Counted from the first letter of the stretch, positions 1 through 9,744 are shown. The stretch is DNA of 36,689 bases from an uncultured Gammaproteobacteria bacterium (GCA_913063495.1 CAJXXT010000032.1:1-36689); one strand, 5' to 3'. Notes: generated by a model from the letters alone, not told the origin. Program-made: numbers and translations.

Positions 1-2
1 AA

Positions 3-695
3 CCATTTATGGGAACATCAGAATTTGAGCGCGGCGACTTTACATCAACGTTCAGAGACTTATACGGTATAAATAGCTCCATCAGCACTGGCGGGTTAAC
101 TGTCAGAATTGCAATCATGGAATATGAGTATTCTATTGGCCCCTGGCCGCTAAGTGATGCTCATGCTCAACTCATTCAAGACTTACAAGCGGCTGGTTTT
201 TCTGAGCTTCAAGAATATGGCAACCCAAATGGCCGAACAAGCACATTCCTTGCAGCGGGAGCTAGTTGGTATAACAATGTATGGGGCTTTCAATCAGAAT
301 GGGTAAGGCGAGACAATGCTACATCCGGCCCCGATGTTGATGGATACTACATAACAACAAGTTACCAGCAGGGTTCATGGCAGCCACATATCACATTTGC
401 TTCAAGAAAAGTAACCAATAGTCAGAACCGCTTCCATAGCGATAGAGCTATATTGGCTGCAGATCATCCCGAGTTAGAAGCATTTTTAGTAGGGTTAACC
501 AATGCAGTCGTCGGAATCGAAGACAACTCTAGCGAATCAATAACAGTAGGCATAAATTACTCATTCAGCGACGCCATGATTGGAAAATTGGAGTTCAACG
601 AGATCAGGAACAAACACTCCACCGGTCTTTTTGAATTTGCCACAAAACATGACAAAAACTACATCGCTAGTTTTGTCATTGACCTAATATTTTAA
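3..695 (+). CDS. Porin-like outer-membrane barrel, 5'-truncated by the window edge
   Basis: The reading frame is open to the left edge, with Pro and Phe codons before the first ATG at 9, so the visible 231 codons are the C-terminal part of a longer gene. The sequence alternates polar and aromatic residues in strand-like segments and ends in Phe (VIDLIF), the usual terminal residue of barrels inserted by the BAM complex. It is probably a porin-type or substrate-specific channel in the outer membrane; the substrate cannot be read. The next gene starts 15 bp downstream behind a strong GAGGAGG site and encodes a small phosphate-binding-like protein, so the two are probably co-transcribed, as in porin plus PBP-like pairs of marine gammaproteobacteria. 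The barrel reading is fairly safe; the family is unknown. Confidence 0.6.
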   Translation, partial: PFMGTSEFERGDFTSTFRDLYGINSSISTGGLTVRIAIMEYEYSIGPWPLSDAHAQLIQDLQAAGFSELQEYGNPNGRTSTFLAAGASWYNNVWGFQSEWVRRDNATSGPDVDGYYITTSYQQGSWQPHITFASRKVTNSQNRFHSDRAILAADHPELEAFLVGLTNAVVGIEDNSSESITVGINYSFSDAMIGKLEFNEIRNKHSTGLFEFATKHDKNYIASFVIDLIF

Positions 696-710
696 TCGAG
701 GAGGCGTATC

Positions 711-1169
711 ATGAAATCAAAAATAGTAAAAATATTCATTGGCACCTTGATTGCTCAGATTCTATTCACTTCGGTACCGTCTCACTCTTACGCAAGAGAT
801 ACACTGTACATAATAACCAATGCAAAAAACCCAACACAATCACTATCAAAACAAGATGTTCAAAATATTTTTCTTGGAAAAATACGATCATTTCCAAATG
901 GCATCCCAGCCAAACCCGTCAACCTGTCAAAAGGTTCGGCATCAAGAAAAGCGTTCATGAAAAAAATACTTAAAAAAGATGAACGTAGCTGGCGATCACA
1001 TTGGGCAAGGTTATTATTTACGGGAAAAGGAAAACCACCAAAAGAATACCAAGAACCTCAAGACATTGTTGACCTTGTAGAAAAAAAACAACAAGCTATT
1101 GGGTATTTAATCGGGAACATTGAGGAAAACGCTAATATTACCGTGTTACTAAAAATTCATTTACCGTAA
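711..1169 (+). CDS. Small periplasmic PstS-like (PBP-like) protein
   Basis: 152 residues with an N-terminal signal peptide (hydrophobic stretch at about 8-27, probable cleavage near SYARD). The mature part resembles one lobe of phosphate ABC transporter substrate-binding proteins: a first strand (LYIITNAKNP), then DVQNIFLGKIRSFPNG and KPVNLSKGSASRKAF, the pattern of the short stand-alone PBP-like family found in many gammaproteobacteria. It is far shorter than PstS (about 320 residues or more), and no permease or ATPase genes are adjacent, so a transporter role is doubtful; a sensing or ligand-handling role beside the upstream porin is possible. The start ATG follows a GAGGAGG ribosome binding site. 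The gene converges on mmsB with about 70 bp between the stop codons. Confidence 0.65.
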   Translation: MKSKIVKIFIGTLIAQILFTSVPSHSYARDTLYIITNAKNPTQSLSKQDVQNIFLGKIRSFPNGIPAKPVNLSKGSASRKAFMKKILKKDERSWRSHWARLLFTGKGKPPKEYQEPQDIVDLVEKKQQAIGYLIGNIEENANITVLLKIHLP

Positions 1170-1180
1170 AGCCTAAGCAC

Positions 1181-1225
1181 CTTGTTCATCACCAGGCATA
1201 ACTCAAGAGCCAGGCAATGAACAAG
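1181..1225. repeat. 9-bp inverted repeat between convergent genes
   Basis: CTTGTTCAT at 1181-1189 is exactly reversed as ATGAACAAG at 1217-1225, with a 27-bp loop that holds the direct repeat CCAGGC twice. It sits between the stop codons of the convergent PBP-like and mmsB genes. There is no T-run on either side, so it is not a canonical intrinsic terminator, but it could weakly stop or stabilise both transcripts. Confidence 0.35.
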
Positions 1226-1238
1226 AACCCCAAATTTC

Positions 1239-2126
1239 TCAGCCTTCTTTAAACATATTCTGAATACTAGAGAAATCCAAGGTTCCACTTCCCTTTCGCC
1301 CATGCATTCCATACAAACTTTTGGCAAGGTTCCCCATCGGTGTAGCAGACTTACTGTGTAAAGCTGCCTCCATAGCCAAACCAAGGTCTTTGTTCATTAA
1401 ATTAACCTGGAACCCACCTTGATAATCATTCGAAGCAGGCACACCCTCCATAACGCCGGGGTAAGGGTTGTACAACTCTAACGACCAATTCCTACCTGAA
1501 CTTTGCAACATAATCTCAGATAACACAGTGGGATCAAGCCCATTATCAACCCCAAGCTGCAATGCCTCAGCAGTTCCAATCATATGTATCGCCAACAACA
1601 TATTATTACATATCTTAGCGGCCTGTCCCGCGCCATTGGCACCAGCATGAAACACGTTTTTACCCATATTTGACAGTACTGGTTTTGCTTTTTCAAACGC
1701 AGCGTCCGTACCACCAACAATAAACGTTAACGTCCCTGCTACCGCTCCACCAACACCGCCAGATACCGGTGCATCTATCGCCGCAATACCTTTTGCTTCT
1801 GCTGCCGCCGCCAGATTACGTGAATTTTCGGGTGCAACCGTAGAGCAATCGATTACCAAGGTGTTTTGAGCAATAACATCAAGCAAAGCAGTATCATGAA
1901 TATAAAGATCCTCCATGATTTTTCCCGATGGCAACATGGATACGATAACATCAGCGCCCACAACCACATCACTTGCCGCGTTAGCTTTTTCTGCACCGGC
2001 CTCAGCAACAACATCAAGCAGCGCATCAGATAAGTCATAAGCGATGACACGATGCCCTGCTTTCACTAAATTAATTGCCATGGGGCCACCCATGTTACCT
2101 ACACCGATAAATCCGATTGTTGCCAT
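1239..2126 (-). CDS. mmsB: 3-hydroxyisobutyrate dehydrogenase
   Basis: NAD-dependent oxidation of 3-hydroxyisobutyrate to methylmalonate semialdehyde, in the cytoplasm, in valine degradation. The 295 residues are normal for the family. The N-terminal Rossmann motif GFIGVGNMGG (5-14) binds NAD; DAPVSGGVGGA (118-128) is the substrate-binding signature; Lys171 in GQAAKICNN is the expected catalytic lysine. The start ATG is preceded by AAAGGAA. This is the last gene of the five-gene valine operon, 49 bp after the hydrolase that makes its substrate, and it converges on the PBP-like gene. Related beta-hydroxyacid dehydrogenases (tartronate semialdehyde reductase) share these motifs, but the neighbours settle the assignment. 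Confidence 0.93.
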   Translation of the reverse strand: MATIGFIGVGNMGGPMAINLVKAGHRVIAYDLSDALLDVVAEAGAEKANAASDVVVGADVIVSMLPSGKIMEDLYIHDTALLDVIAQNTLVIDCSTVAPENSRNLAAAAEAKGIAAIDAPVSGGVGGAVAGTLTFIVGGTDAAFEKAKPVLSNMGKNVFHAGANGAGQAAKICNNMLLAIHMIGTAEALQLGVDNGLDPTVLSEIMLQSSGRNWSLELYNPYPGVMEGVPASNDYQGGFQVNLMNKDLGLAMEAALHSKSATPMGNLAKSLYGMHGRKGSGTLDFSSIQNMFKEG

Positions 2127-2175
2127 TGTTATATTCCTTTCTATTTGTATTTAATAGTTAACCATTGCTCAACTG

Positions 2176-3339
2176 CTACAAATTACCCAAAGGGTTCTCA
2201 CCCTCACCCCAAGGAGCAGTAAAGTGTGTATCAATCCACTCTTGAGATACATCACCAACAGAACTGTGCTGCCATTTTGGAGCACCGTCTTTGTCCACTA
2301 ACAACGCTCGCACACCTTCAGGAAAATCTGGGTGCTTACTGCACTGTAACGACACAATCAGCTCCATTTGGAATACTGCTTCTAACGATAGCTTTTTTCC
2401 TCGACGCAACTGCTCATAAACAATATGCGCTGTCATCGGGCAACCGTTAGCCAAGCTTTTTTGGGCGCGTTGCATCCATTTGTCATCCGAGTCAAACGTC
2501 ATAACGTTATCAGCAATTTCAGACAATGTATCACCGTCGGTTAATTGATTAATCACATCAAAATGTGGTCTCACCGATGATTCTGGCAATACAGAAAGAT
2601 CTTCAAACCGACGAAGCACTGAAGAAACAACACCAAAATGTGTATCCCCAGCCCCACTCCAGTCTGCGGCTAACAATCCTTCAATCACATTCGACTTTTT
2701 ATCATGAGTAACAAATCGATCAGCCAACCCTACAAACAATGCATCTGCTGCATTGATATTTGCTCCCGTCAGCCCAAGAAAAAGCCCAGTTCTACCCGGC
2801 GTGTGATTTAGAAACCAAGTGCTCCCAACATCTGGATATAAACCAATGCTTATTTCCGGCATCGCCAATCGTGATTTTTCGGTTACCACACGATGACTTG
2901 CACCAGACATCAGCCCAATTCCACCACCCATAACAATACCGTGTCCCCAAACAATAAAGGGTTTACTGTATTGATGAATTAAATAATCTAAACGGTATTC
3001 GTGTTCAAAAAAATCCTCCGCGTATTGATTCGGTTTATCCGCCCCGCACTCGACCATCGTGTCATATAAGCGGCGAATATCACCGCCGGCACAAAATGCT
3101 TTTTCACCCGCACCTTGTAATATTACACAAGTAATTGACGCATCTTCCTGCCAAGCCTCTAGCTGAGGACGTAACAAGGCCACCATTTCAACACTGAGGG
3201 AATTTAACGATCGCTCAGAATTTAACGTCGCTACACCAATTTTTTTCCCGTCAGCTGTACCTAATACGGCAAAAAGGACAACATCGCTCTCTGCCGCACT
3301 CTCTGCCGCACTCTCTGCCTTAGCCTCAACATCACTCAT
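2176..3339 (-). CDS. 3-hydroxyisobutyryl-CoA hydrolase
   Basis: Crotonase-fold thioesterase releasing 3-hydroxyisobutyrate from its CoA ester in valine degradation. Evidence is the oxyanion-hole region GHGIVMGGGIGLMSG and the signature MPEISIGLYPDVGSTW, whose Glu and Asp match the catalytic pair of HIBCH enzymes; the length of 387 residues is also HIBCH-like, well above simple hydratases. The start is taken as ATG 3339, which overlaps the TGA of the upstream hydratase by 4 nt (ATGA); an in-frame GTG 12 bp earlier is less likely. The N-terminus carries a short Ala-Glu-Ser repeat (AESAAESAAES) encoded by 12-bp direct repeats, probably a dispensable disordered tail. Confidence 0.92.
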   Translation of the reverse strand: MSDVEAKAESAAESAAESDVVLFAVLGTADGKKIGVATLNSERSLNSLSVEMVALLRPQLEAWQEDASITCVILQGAGEKAFCAGGDIRRLYDTMVECGADKPNQYAEDFFEHEYRLDYLIHQYSKPFIVWGHGIVMGGGIGLMSGASHRVVTEKSRLAMPEISIGLYPDVGSTWFLNHTPGRTGLFLGLTGANINAADALFVGLADRFVTHDKKSNVIEGLLAADWSGAGDTHFGVVSSVLRRFEDLSVLPESSVRPHFDVINQLTDGDTLSEIADNVMTFDSDDKWMQRAQKSLANGCPMTAHIVYEQLRRGKKLSLEAVFQMELIVSLQCSKHPDFPEGVRALLVDKDGAPKWQHSSVGDVSQEWIDTHFTAPWGEGENPLGNL

Positions 3340-4112
3340 TGATTTTTCCACACAGGTTTACGCTTCTCAAGAAATGCGTTCACACCTTCCGCCTGATCTT
3401 CAGTATCAAATAAGTTAACAAACTCTTCCCGCTCAGCAGGCAGCGCTTGGCGCATTGGATTGTCACGAGCCGCCATAATCAGCGATTTACAAACTCTCAC
3501 TGAACTAGGGCTTTGATTAGCAACTTGCTTTGCTAATTCCAACGCACGAGTCAGTGACTCCCCTTTAGCAACCACCTCTTCTACCAAACCAATCTCAAGC
3601 GCTTTAGGAGCCTTAACTTGCTCTCCGCACAAAATCATTTTTTTCGCCCAACCCTCACCCACTAACCAGGTCAAGTTCTGCGTACCACCCGCACACGGAA
3701 GCAGGCCAACTTTTGCCTCTGGCAATGCCAATACGGCTTGCTCTTCCGCAATACGAATATCGCAAGATAATGTGCACTCAAGACCACCACCCATTGCATA
3801 ACCGTTAATCGCCGCAATAGACACCCCGGTATAATCGCTTAACGCTTCAAATGCTGCACCAAAAACCCGAGACATAGTACTTGCAACAGCAATGTCGCCA
3901 TCTGCAAACAATGTTAAATCTGCACCAGCTGAAAAGAACTTCTCTCCTTGTCCGGTAATCACCAAGCTATAGTTATTTTTATCAGCATTTAAATCCTGAA
4001 TGGTTTGCTTCAGGTCAGTTAAGCTCTGCTCTGTCCAGGTATTTGCGGGGGGATTATTAATCGTTAAAACCGCAATAGACCCTTGTTTTTCTACTTGAAT
4101 TAATTCACTCAT
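3336..4112 (-). CDS. Enoyl-CoA hydratase (probable methacrylyl-CoA hydratase)
   Basis: 258-residue crotonase-family protein expected to hydrate methacrylyl-CoA to 3-hydroxyisobutyryl-CoA in the cytoplasm. The oxyanion-hole motif [11 protein letters not shown] and the two catalytic glutamates of hydratases are present, one in GGGLECT and one in [10 protein letters not shown], which separates it from the hydrolase encoded next door. Its ATG overlaps the TGA of the acyl-CoA dehydrogenase by 4 nt, and its own stop overlaps the start of the hydrolase, so the three are translationally coupled. The substrate is inferred from the operon; many short-chain enoyl-CoA hydratases look the same. Confidence 0.88.
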   Translation of the reverse strand: MSELIQVEKQGSIAVLTINNPPANTWTEQSLTDLKQTIQDLNADKNNYSLVITGQGEKFFSAGADLTLFADGDIAVASTMSRVFGAAFEALSDYTGVSIAAINGYAMGGGLECTLSCDIRIAEEQAVLALPEAKVGLLPCAGGTQNLTWLVGEGWAKKMILCGEQVKAPKALEIGLVEEVVAKGESLTRALELAKQVANQSPSSVRVCKSLIMAARDNPMRQALPAEREEFVNLFDTEDQAEGVNAFLEKRKPVWKNQ

Positions 4113-5269
4113 CTAATAATCTCCGTGGCACCATCGATTAATAATCGTCGTGCAATAATATGTTTCATAACTTCATTAGTACCTTCAAGAATTTGATGCA
4201 CTCGTGCATCTCGCATATATCGCTCAAGCGGGTACTCACGCATATAACCATAACCACCATGAATTTGCAGCGCCTCGTTACAAACAGTAAAACCTGTATC
4301 TGTTGCAAAACGTTTCGCCATTGCACAGTAAGTCGTCGCATCAGGTGTATTACCATCTAATTTGTAAGCGGCTAACCGCACCATTTGCCGTGCAGCCACA
4401 AGCTCTGTTGCCATGTCTGCCAATTTAAATTGTAACGCCTGAAAGCTTGCTATAGGTTTGCCAAATTGGTGTCGCTCGTTCATATAAGCTTGTGAAGCAT
4501 CCAGTGCCGCCTGCGCTGCACCAAGCGAACAGGTCGCTATATTAATTCGACCGCCATCCAAGCCCTTCATAGCGAAGATAAAGCCCTGACCCTCTTCTCC
4601 GACTCGGTTATCAACCGGAACTTTTACATCGTCAAACGTAATGGTTCGTGTTGGCTGGCAATTCCACCCCATTTTCTCTTCTTTTCGACCAAATGAAACA
4701 CCAGGAGTATCACTGGGCACAACAATACAACTAATGCCTTTGGCTCCAGCGCTTCCCGTTCTTACCATCACAACTAACAATTCTGTGGAACCGGCACCAG
4801 AGATAAAACACTTACTACCGTTCAAGATATATTGATCACCATCTCGCCGAGCGCTAGTGCTAAGGGAGGCTGCATCAGAGCCCGCATTCGGTTCTGTTAG
4901 ACAATAGGACGCCAACAACTCCCCTGAGGTGAGTTTTGCCCCCCACTGCTGTTTGATATAATCATTACCAAAAGACGTGACCATCCATGTACACATATTA
5001 TGAATGGTGATGTATGCCGCTGTTGCAGTACAACCGTAGGCCAATTCTTCAAAAATAATATGTGAATCCAACCGGCTTAACCCTAAACCACCGGCATCCT
5101 CTGGTGCGTACAAACCACAAAAGCCCAACGCCCCGGCTTTGCGAATAACATCAATGGGAAATTCACCATCACGATCCCAATTAGCAGCATGAGGGGCCAG
5201 CTCATTACGAGCAAATGCTCTTGCCATTTCTTGATAGGCCTGCTGGTCTTCGCTTAAATCAAAATCCAT
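4109..5269 (-). CDS. Isobutyryl-CoA dehydrogenase (acyl-CoA dehydrogenase family)
   Basis: FAD-dependent dehydrogenase expected to convert isobutyryl-CoA to methacrylyl-CoA, passing electrons to electron-transfer flavoprotein. The 386 residues are typical. Signatures seen: [13 protein letters not shown] (acyl-CoA dehydrogenase motif 1), [19 protein letters not shown], and the C-terminal [18 protein letters not shown] in which Glu362 is the expected catalytic base, as in MCAD and isobutyryl-CoA dehydrogenase. GGAGACATGA lies just before the start ATG. It follows mmsA after a 71-bp gap containing a strong hairpin and overlaps the hydratase by 4 nt. A 2-methylbutyryl-CoA specificity cannot be excluded, but the operon favours isobutyryl-CoA. 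Confidence 0.9.
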   Translation of the reverse strand: MDFDLSEDQQAYQEMARAFARNELAPHAANWDRDGEFPIDVIRKAGALGFCGLYAPEDAGGLGLSRLDSHIIFEELAYGCTATAAYITIHNMCTWMVTSFGNDYIKQQWGAKLTSGELLASYCLTEPNAGSDAASLSTSARRDGDQYILNGSKCFISGAGSTELLVVMVRTGSAGAKGISCIVVPSDTPGVSFGRKEEKMGWNCQPTRTITFDDVKVPVDNRVGEEGQGFIFAMKGLDGGRINIATCSLGAAQAALDASQAYMNERHQFGKPIASFQALQFKLADMATELVAARQMVRLAAYKLDGNTPDATTYCAMAKRFATDTGFTVCNEALQIHGGYGYMREYPLERYMRDARVHQILEGTNEVMKHIIARRLLIDGATEIIR

Positions 5270-5310
5270 TCATGTCTCCGAATCAATAAAATCGTGTACC
5301 GTCTAGACTC

Positions 5311-5330
5311 AGACCGGGATACCCCGGTCT
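5311..5330. promoter_or_regulatory. Strong hairpin between mmsA and the acyl-CoA dehydrogenase
   Basis: AGACCGGG and CCCGGTCT form a perfect 8-bp GC-rich stem with a 4-base loop (ATAC), 10 bp after the mmsA stop codon in the direction of transcription. No T-run follows, so it is more likely an mRNA-stability or partial-attenuation element that sets mmsA output apart from the downstream genes. A second palindrome GTCTAGAC (5301-5308) adjoins it and could compete for pairing with the AGAC arm. Confidence 0.5.
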
Positions 5331-5340
5331 GTATCGATTA

Positions 5341-6861
5341 TTATTTTAAGTCGATAGTCATATTTAAAGCGGAAGGGATATCACTATCAAACCAACGAGC
5401 GGTAATCGTCTTGGTTTCTGTAAAGAAACGGATTGCCTGCTTACCATAAGCATGGTGATCGCCATAAAACGACTTTTTCCACCCAGTGAATGAGAAGAAA
5501 GGCAATGGCACAGGAATCGGAACGTTAATACCCACCTGCCCTACTTCAATTTCATGCTGGAAACGACGAGCCGCAGCACCACTCGCCGTGAAGATTGACG
5601 TACCGTTGCCATAAGGGCTGTCGTTAATTATCGCGATTGCCTCTTCCAACGTATCTGCCTTCACTATACACAATACCGGCCCAAACACTTCCTCACGGTA
5701 AATACTCATTTCTGATGTAACATCAGTGAATACCGTTGGCCCAACCCAGTTACCATCAGGGAAACCTTCAACGGTACAATCACTACCGTCAAGCAAACAA
5801 GTCGCTCCGTCTTCTTTACCCTGCTGAATCAATCCCAGTACACGCTCTTTTGCTTGTGGGCTGATTAATGGGCCATAGGCCGCATCTTTATCATCCCATG
5901 CACCCGGACGAATTCCTGCAATGGCATTTTTAATATCCTCTTCCCATTCTTGAGCGGCACCCACCAAAACCGCAACACTAATGGCCATACAACGCTGGCC
6001 CGCGGCACCACAAGAGGCTCCGACAAGGCTGTTTACTACTTGATTTTTTTGCGCATCTGGCATTACTACCATGTGGTTTTTAGCGCCCGCGAAAGACTGA
6101 ACGCGCTTTAGATTATCGGTACCTGTTTTGTAGATATACTGACCTACCGCTACAGAACCAACAAAGGAAATTGTTTTAATGTCTTCATGAGTTAGTAAAA
6201 AGTCCACCTGTTCTTTACGACCGTGAACCACTTGCAAAACACCTTCAGGTAATCCCGCCTCGATTAACAACTCAGCAAGTCGTGTCGGTGTGTTGGGACA
6301 TTGCTCAGAGGGTTTTAAAATAAAGGTGTTACCGCAGGCTATTGCCAATGGAAACATCCACAAAGGAATCATGGCAGGAAAATTAAAAGGAGTAATACCC
6401 GCACACACACCTAGCGGCTGGGTATAAGAATAGGTATCTATCGCTCTGGCAACATTTTCTACCGTTTCACCCATCATCATCGATGAAATATTACAAGCAT
6501 GTTCAGCAACTTCAATACCTCGCCACACATCACCTTTGGCGTCGTCAAAGGTTTTGCCTGTCTCTTGAGCCAAGATAGTTGCCAACTCATCATGGTGCTC
6601 TTTTAGTAACGCTTGGTATTGCAACATAACACGAGCACGAACTGGTACAGGTGTGTCTTTCCATGTGGTAAATGCTGTTTTTGCTGACTCTAACGCACGA
6701 TTCATTTCATCCATCGTCGTACAAGGCGTTTCACAAATAACTTCTTGGGTTGCAGGGTTCGTAACAGCAATCCATTCATCACTCTGGCTAACCTCAAACT
6801 TACCGGCAACCAATTGTTTAACTTTATTGTTTTCCGGCTGGCTGTTTTCTGACTGACTCAT
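5341..6861 (-). CDS. mmsA: CoA-acylating methylmalonate-semialdehyde dehydrogenase
   Basis: NAD- and CoA-dependent enzyme converting methylmalonate semialdehyde to propionyl-CoA and CO2, the last step of distal valine degradation. Aldehyde dehydrogenase fold: [15 protein letters not shown] and [10 protein letters not shown] (cofactor region), [12 protein letters not shown], and the MMSDH-type active site [12 protein letters not shown] with Cys291 (numbered from the chosen start). The frame extends upstream to a TTG, but ATG 6861 has GAGGAAG at good spacing and is preferred, giving 506 residues, the usual length. It is the first gene of the operon and is divergent from an AraC-type regulator, as in the Pseudomonas mmsR-mmsAB locus. 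Confidence 0.93.
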   Translation of the reverse strand: MSQSENSQPENNKVKQLVAGKFEVSQSDEWIAVTNPATQEVICETPCTTMDEMNRALESAKTAFTTWKDTPVPVRARVMLQYQALLKEHHDELATILAQETGKTFDDAKGDVWRGIEVAEHACNISSMMMGETVENVARAIDTYSYTQPLGVCAGITPFNFPAMIPLWMFPLAIACGNTFILKPSEQCPNTPTRLAELLIEAGLPEGVLQVVHGRKEQVDFLLTHEDIKTISFVGSVAVGQYIYKTGTDNLKRVQSFAGAKNHMVVMPDAQKNQVVNSLVGASCGAAGQRCMAISVAVLVGAAQEWEEDIKNAIAGIRPGAWDDKDAAYGPLISPQAKERVLGLIQQGKEDGATCLLDGSDCTVEGFPDGNWVGPTVFTDVTSEMSIYREEVFGPVLCIVKADTLEEAIAIINDSPYGNGTSIFTASGAAARRFQHEIEVGQVGINVPIPVPLPFFSFTGWKKSFYGDHHAYGKQAIRFFTETKTITARWFDSDIPSALNMTIDLK

Positions 6862-6980
6862 ATCCTGCTTCCTCGTGATTGTCCCCAAATTTACAGGGGG
6901 GTATTTTCATAAAGCGGCTAAATTAAACGGCTTCAAGATGCTATAAGTGACATTTCAACACAAAAACCAAGAATAGAACA

Positions 6981-7009
6981 TTGACGAAATTGCGCAATAT
7001 GTGGATTAT
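6981..7009 (+). promoter_or_regulatory. Candidate promoter of the AraC-type regulator, with ATTGCGCAAT palindrome
   Basis: TTGACG (6981-6986) and GATTAT (7004-7009) are separated by 17 bp, and the perfect 10-bp palindrome ATTGCGCAAT (6989-6998) lies between them. Transcription would begin near 7016, so the upstream GTG at 7001 could not be the start codon and ATG 7043 is favoured. The palindrome is a plausible operator within the divergent mmsA/mmsR control region. Confidence 0.4.
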
Positions 7010-7042
7010 ATTGCTATCACACAACCACATTTGAGTATAACA

Positions 7043-7957
7043 ATGCTTATCTCATCAGAATGGCCCCTAAGCAACAAAGGCATTCGTTTTTTTGTTCCTC
7101 AATTTGCGATATCCAAACTAGAACAACACCCAATTACAGAGGCCCTGTATGTATTAGCCCTCGGCTATTACCCCAATGCCAAACAACATAAAATGTCTCG
7201 CGAAACCCACGAAGATCAGCTCATCATGTACTGCACCGATGGTGAAGGGACGCTTACGACACACAAACAAACCTATCAGGTAAAAAAAGGGGATCTGATG
7301 ATTTTGCCAAAATCCATGCCCCATCAATACGATGCAAGCCCTGCTAACCCTTGGAGCATTTATTGGGTACATTTTGATGGTCACGCCAGCGCTGAATACC
7401 TTAGACACATAGAAACCCCAACATTTAACGCATTGGATGGCGGCGTACTGTCAATTGGCTTGCACCCACGCATAGTAACGGATTTCGAAAGCCTACTTTC
7501 TATTAGACAAACCGGTTACAGCTTAAATTCCTTTATCTATGCATCTAACGTACTCGGACAGCTCCTCACCTATATTGCCCTATTGGCACCCAAAACATCA
7601 GCAGACAGTAGTCACAAAATTGATTTGGACGCCATTCACGTATTTATGGAAGAACGTCTTAACGAGGAGCTGAGTTTAGAAACTATCGCAAGCTTTGCCA
7701 GCTTATCTAAATTCCACTTCTCAAAACGTTATAAAGCCCTAACAGGTTATTCACCCGTTCAACACTTTATTCATATGAAAATGGAAAAAGCCTGCTATTT
7801 GCTAGATATAACCGATGATCAAATTACGAATATTAGCTACCAGCTAGGATATGAGGACACGCAATACTTCTCTCGTGTATTTAAACGTGTTGTAGGATTG
7901 TCGCCTAGAGATTACCGAAAGCTTAACGGCCCTTACAGGCTTTCACCAAAAAAATAA
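7043..7957 (+). CDS. mmsR: AraC-family regulator of the valine operon
   Basis: 304 residues from ATG 7043. An N-terminal cupin-like sensor half (HEDQLIMYCTDGEGTL, KKGDLMILPKSMPHQY) is followed by a C-terminal double helix-turn-helix, LSLETIASFASLSKFHFSKRY and the AraC signature YQLGYEDTQYFSRVFKRVVGLSPRDYR. It probably activates the divergent valine genes in response to a pathway intermediate, by analogy with Pseudomonas mmsR; the symbol rests on that arrangement. An in-frame GTG at 7001 would add 14 residues, but it lies inside the candidate promoter and has no ribosome binding site. The gene converges on ung. Confidence 0.82.
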   Translation: MLISSEWPLSNKGIRFFVPQFAISKLEQHPITEALYVLALGYYPNAKQHKMSRETHEDQLIMYCTDGEGTLTTHKQTYQVKKGDLMILPKSMPHQYDASPANPWSIYWVHFDGHASAEYLRHIETPTFNALDGGVLSIGLHPRIVTDFESLLSIRQTGYSLNSFIYASNVLGQLLTYIALLAPKTSADSSHKIDLDAIHVFMEERLNEELSLETIASFASLSKFHFSKRYKALTGYSPVQHFIHMKMEKACYLLDITDDQITNISYQLGYEDTQYFSRVFKRVVGLSPRDYRKLNGPYRLSPKK

Positions 7958-8054
7958 AAGGGCAACTATTCAGCTGATCTCCAAGACCGCCCTGAATTGG
8001 ATATTTGCAAGATTCAGAAGTCCGCTGGATTCGTAACTACCTTACACGGTGACC

Positions 8055-8747
8055 TTACTCTGGCAGCGCCCAATCAATTGGCTTTTTGCCTTTAGACGCC
8101 AGGTAAGCATTTGTCTCACTAAAATGCCCACAACCTAAGAACCCTCGGTGAGCAGACAGCGGTGATGGGTGGACTGAGCGTAATACCTTGTGTTTCTCTT
8201 GATCAATAAATTGGCCTTTTTTATGGGCATAACTACCCCACAACAAAAAGACAACACTCTCTTGTTCATCATTGATTTTTTGAATCACACTATCGGTAAA
8301 CTTCTCCCACCCCTTCTTTTGATGCGCGCCTGCCGTTGCCTGCTCAACAGTAAGTACACTATTGAGTAGCAATACGCCTTGTTTCGCCCAAGAGGTTAAA
8401 CAACCATGACTCGGTATATCCAAATCTAAATCACGATGTAATTCTTTGAAAATATTCTTTAGCGAAGGTGGCGGTTTAACACCTTCAGGTACCGAAAAAC
8501 ACAAGCCATGAGCTTGGCCTGGCCCGTGATAAGGGTCTTGCCCTAAAATCACGACTTTTACATCACCAAAAGGTGTAAAGTTAAATGCGTTAAAGTACTC
8601 ATCGCCAGGAGGGTAAATAACTTTTCCGGCTTCTTTTTGCTGCAATAAAAACGCTCGTAATTGCACCATATAATCTAAATCAAATTCTGTAGACAGCTGT
8701 TTTTTCCAGCTAGACTCCAACGTAAAACGTTCAGCTGCCTCACTCAT
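8055..8747 (-). CDS. ung: Uracil-DNA glycosylase, family 1
   Basis: Removes uracil from DNA as the first step of base excision repair. 230 residues, the family length. All signature motifs are present: the water-activating motif GQDPYHG with Asp71, the uracil-binding [10 protein letters not shown], and the DNA-intercalation loop [11 protein letters not shown] with His193. The start ATG lies 6 bp beyond the stop of the TetR-family gene, so the two are probably co-transcribed; a functional link between them is not obvious. It converges on mmsR. Confidence 0.97.
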   Translation of the reverse strand: MSEAAERFTLESSWKKQLSTEFDLDYMVQLRAFLLQQKEAGKVIYPPGDEYFNAFNFTPFGDVKVVILGQDPYHGPGQAHGLCFSVPEGVKPPPSLKNIFKELHRDLDLDIPSHGCLTSWAKQGVLLLNSVLTVEQATAGAHQKKGWEKFTDSVIQKINDEQESVVFLLWGSYAHKKGQFIDQEKHKVLRSVHPSPLSAHRGFLGCGHFSETNAYLASKGKKPIDWALPE

Positions 8748-8753
8748 TCTGAT

Positions 8754-9431
8754 CTAAACCTGAACTAAAAATGTATGAAATATACGCTTTAACATACGTT
8801 TAGCACGATCCGCATCAAACTCTTCAGCTGGACACTGCAAACCTTCTTGCTCTAAACGGAAAATCGTGGCCATTAATAACTCCGCAACGATATCAGGCTC
8901 ATCAATCCCCATCTTTTCACATAACAGGTGCATGTCATTCACAAGATAACCATAATAATGCTGGGCCATATCACGAAGGCGTGGGTCACGTAGCGATTCG
9001 TGCATAAACGCCTGTTCGGCAAGCAAATGGTCTCGTTTATCCGTTAACTCATGTTGGATGAAGGCTACCAATAGGGTTGCCAGCGCTTCAACCAATTGGT
9101 TTCTTATAGGCCCCGCATCAGGGACTTTACCGCCATTAGCCTGAATAAAAGCTTCCACTTCAGTATAAATCGGCGTTACCACATCACTCATTGCTTTTTC
9201 AGCGAATAGCGTAAATGTATCAGTAATTAAATCTGATATGTCTTTGAAATAATAGGTTGTGGCAGATAGAGGCACTTCCGCTTCTTTTGCCACCGCTCTG
9301 TGACGAACGCCACGAACACCCTCTTTAACAACAAGTCTTAATGCAGCTTCTAAAATAGCCTTTCGACGCTGTTCACTTCTTGTACGACTGGCTTTTCGCC
9401 CTTGATAACTTACATTTACACCATCAGACAT
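8754..9431 (-). CDS. TetR-family transcriptional regulator
   Basis: 225 residues with a typical N-terminal TetR helix-turn-helix: RRKAILEAALRLVVKEG, then VRHRAVAKEAEVPLSATTYYFK ending in the YYFKD motif (about 20-66), and a helical ligand-binding part behind it. The N-terminus is basic (QGRKASRTRSEQRRK). The ligand and targets are unknown. It leads into ung with 6 bp between them. The roughly 310-bp region upstream contains a near-perfect 32-bp palindrome at 9662-9693 that might be a binding site for this or another regulator. Confidence 0.88.
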   Translation of the reverse strand: MSDGVNVSYQGRKASRTRSEQRRKAILEAALRLVVKEGVRGVRHRAVAKEAEVPLSATTYYFKDISDLITDTFTLFAEKAMSDVVTPIYTEVEAFIQANGGKVPDAGPIRNQLVEALATLLVAFIQHELTDKRDHLLAEQAFMHESLRDPRLRDMAQHYYGYLVNDMHLLCEKMGIDEPDIVAELLMATIFRLEQEGLQCPAEEFDADRAKRMLKRIFHTFLVQV

Positions 9432-9661
9432 AATAACAATTCACTACCGGAAACAGTGGGTTCTAGTTGGGCTAATCATACGCTAAATAGTCAGAAAATA
9501 CAGTGAGATGACTGGATGAATAGTCATCGCCTCATACCTTGAAATTAATTTAATCGTCGCTAACAACTGATTGATCAATAAAACCAGTATAGATGCATTG
9601 CCAGGATTTACGGGAATTGTATTTTGCAACGCTATTGCGTTTTCGAAGACTAAGGCGCGCC

Positions 9662-9693
9662 TTGAAAAGCTTGATTAATATCAAGTTTTTCAA
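9662..9693. promoter_or_regulatory. 32-bp near-perfect palindrome in the gap upstream of the TetR gene
   Basis: TTGAAAAGCTTGAT and ATCAAGTTTTTCAA are mirror arms around a central TA/AT; the only unpaired positions are one G/A pair and the centre. It lies 230 bp upstream of the TetR start and 52 bp before a possible small plus-strand ORF. A TATACT hexamer (9707-9712) follows on the plus strand. The symmetry and length fit a dimeric regulator's operator better than a terminator. Nothing else is recognised in the 9432-9744 gap. Confidence 0.5.
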
Positions 9694-9744
9694 AACTATC
9701 GCGCCCTATACTAGGTATACAGTGTAAACAACCGAGAAACTACA

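Noticed and set aside
1157-1384. Minus-strand open frame overlapping mmsB
   Set aside because: It lies almost wholly within mmsB in another frame, shows no family features and has no ribosome binding site.
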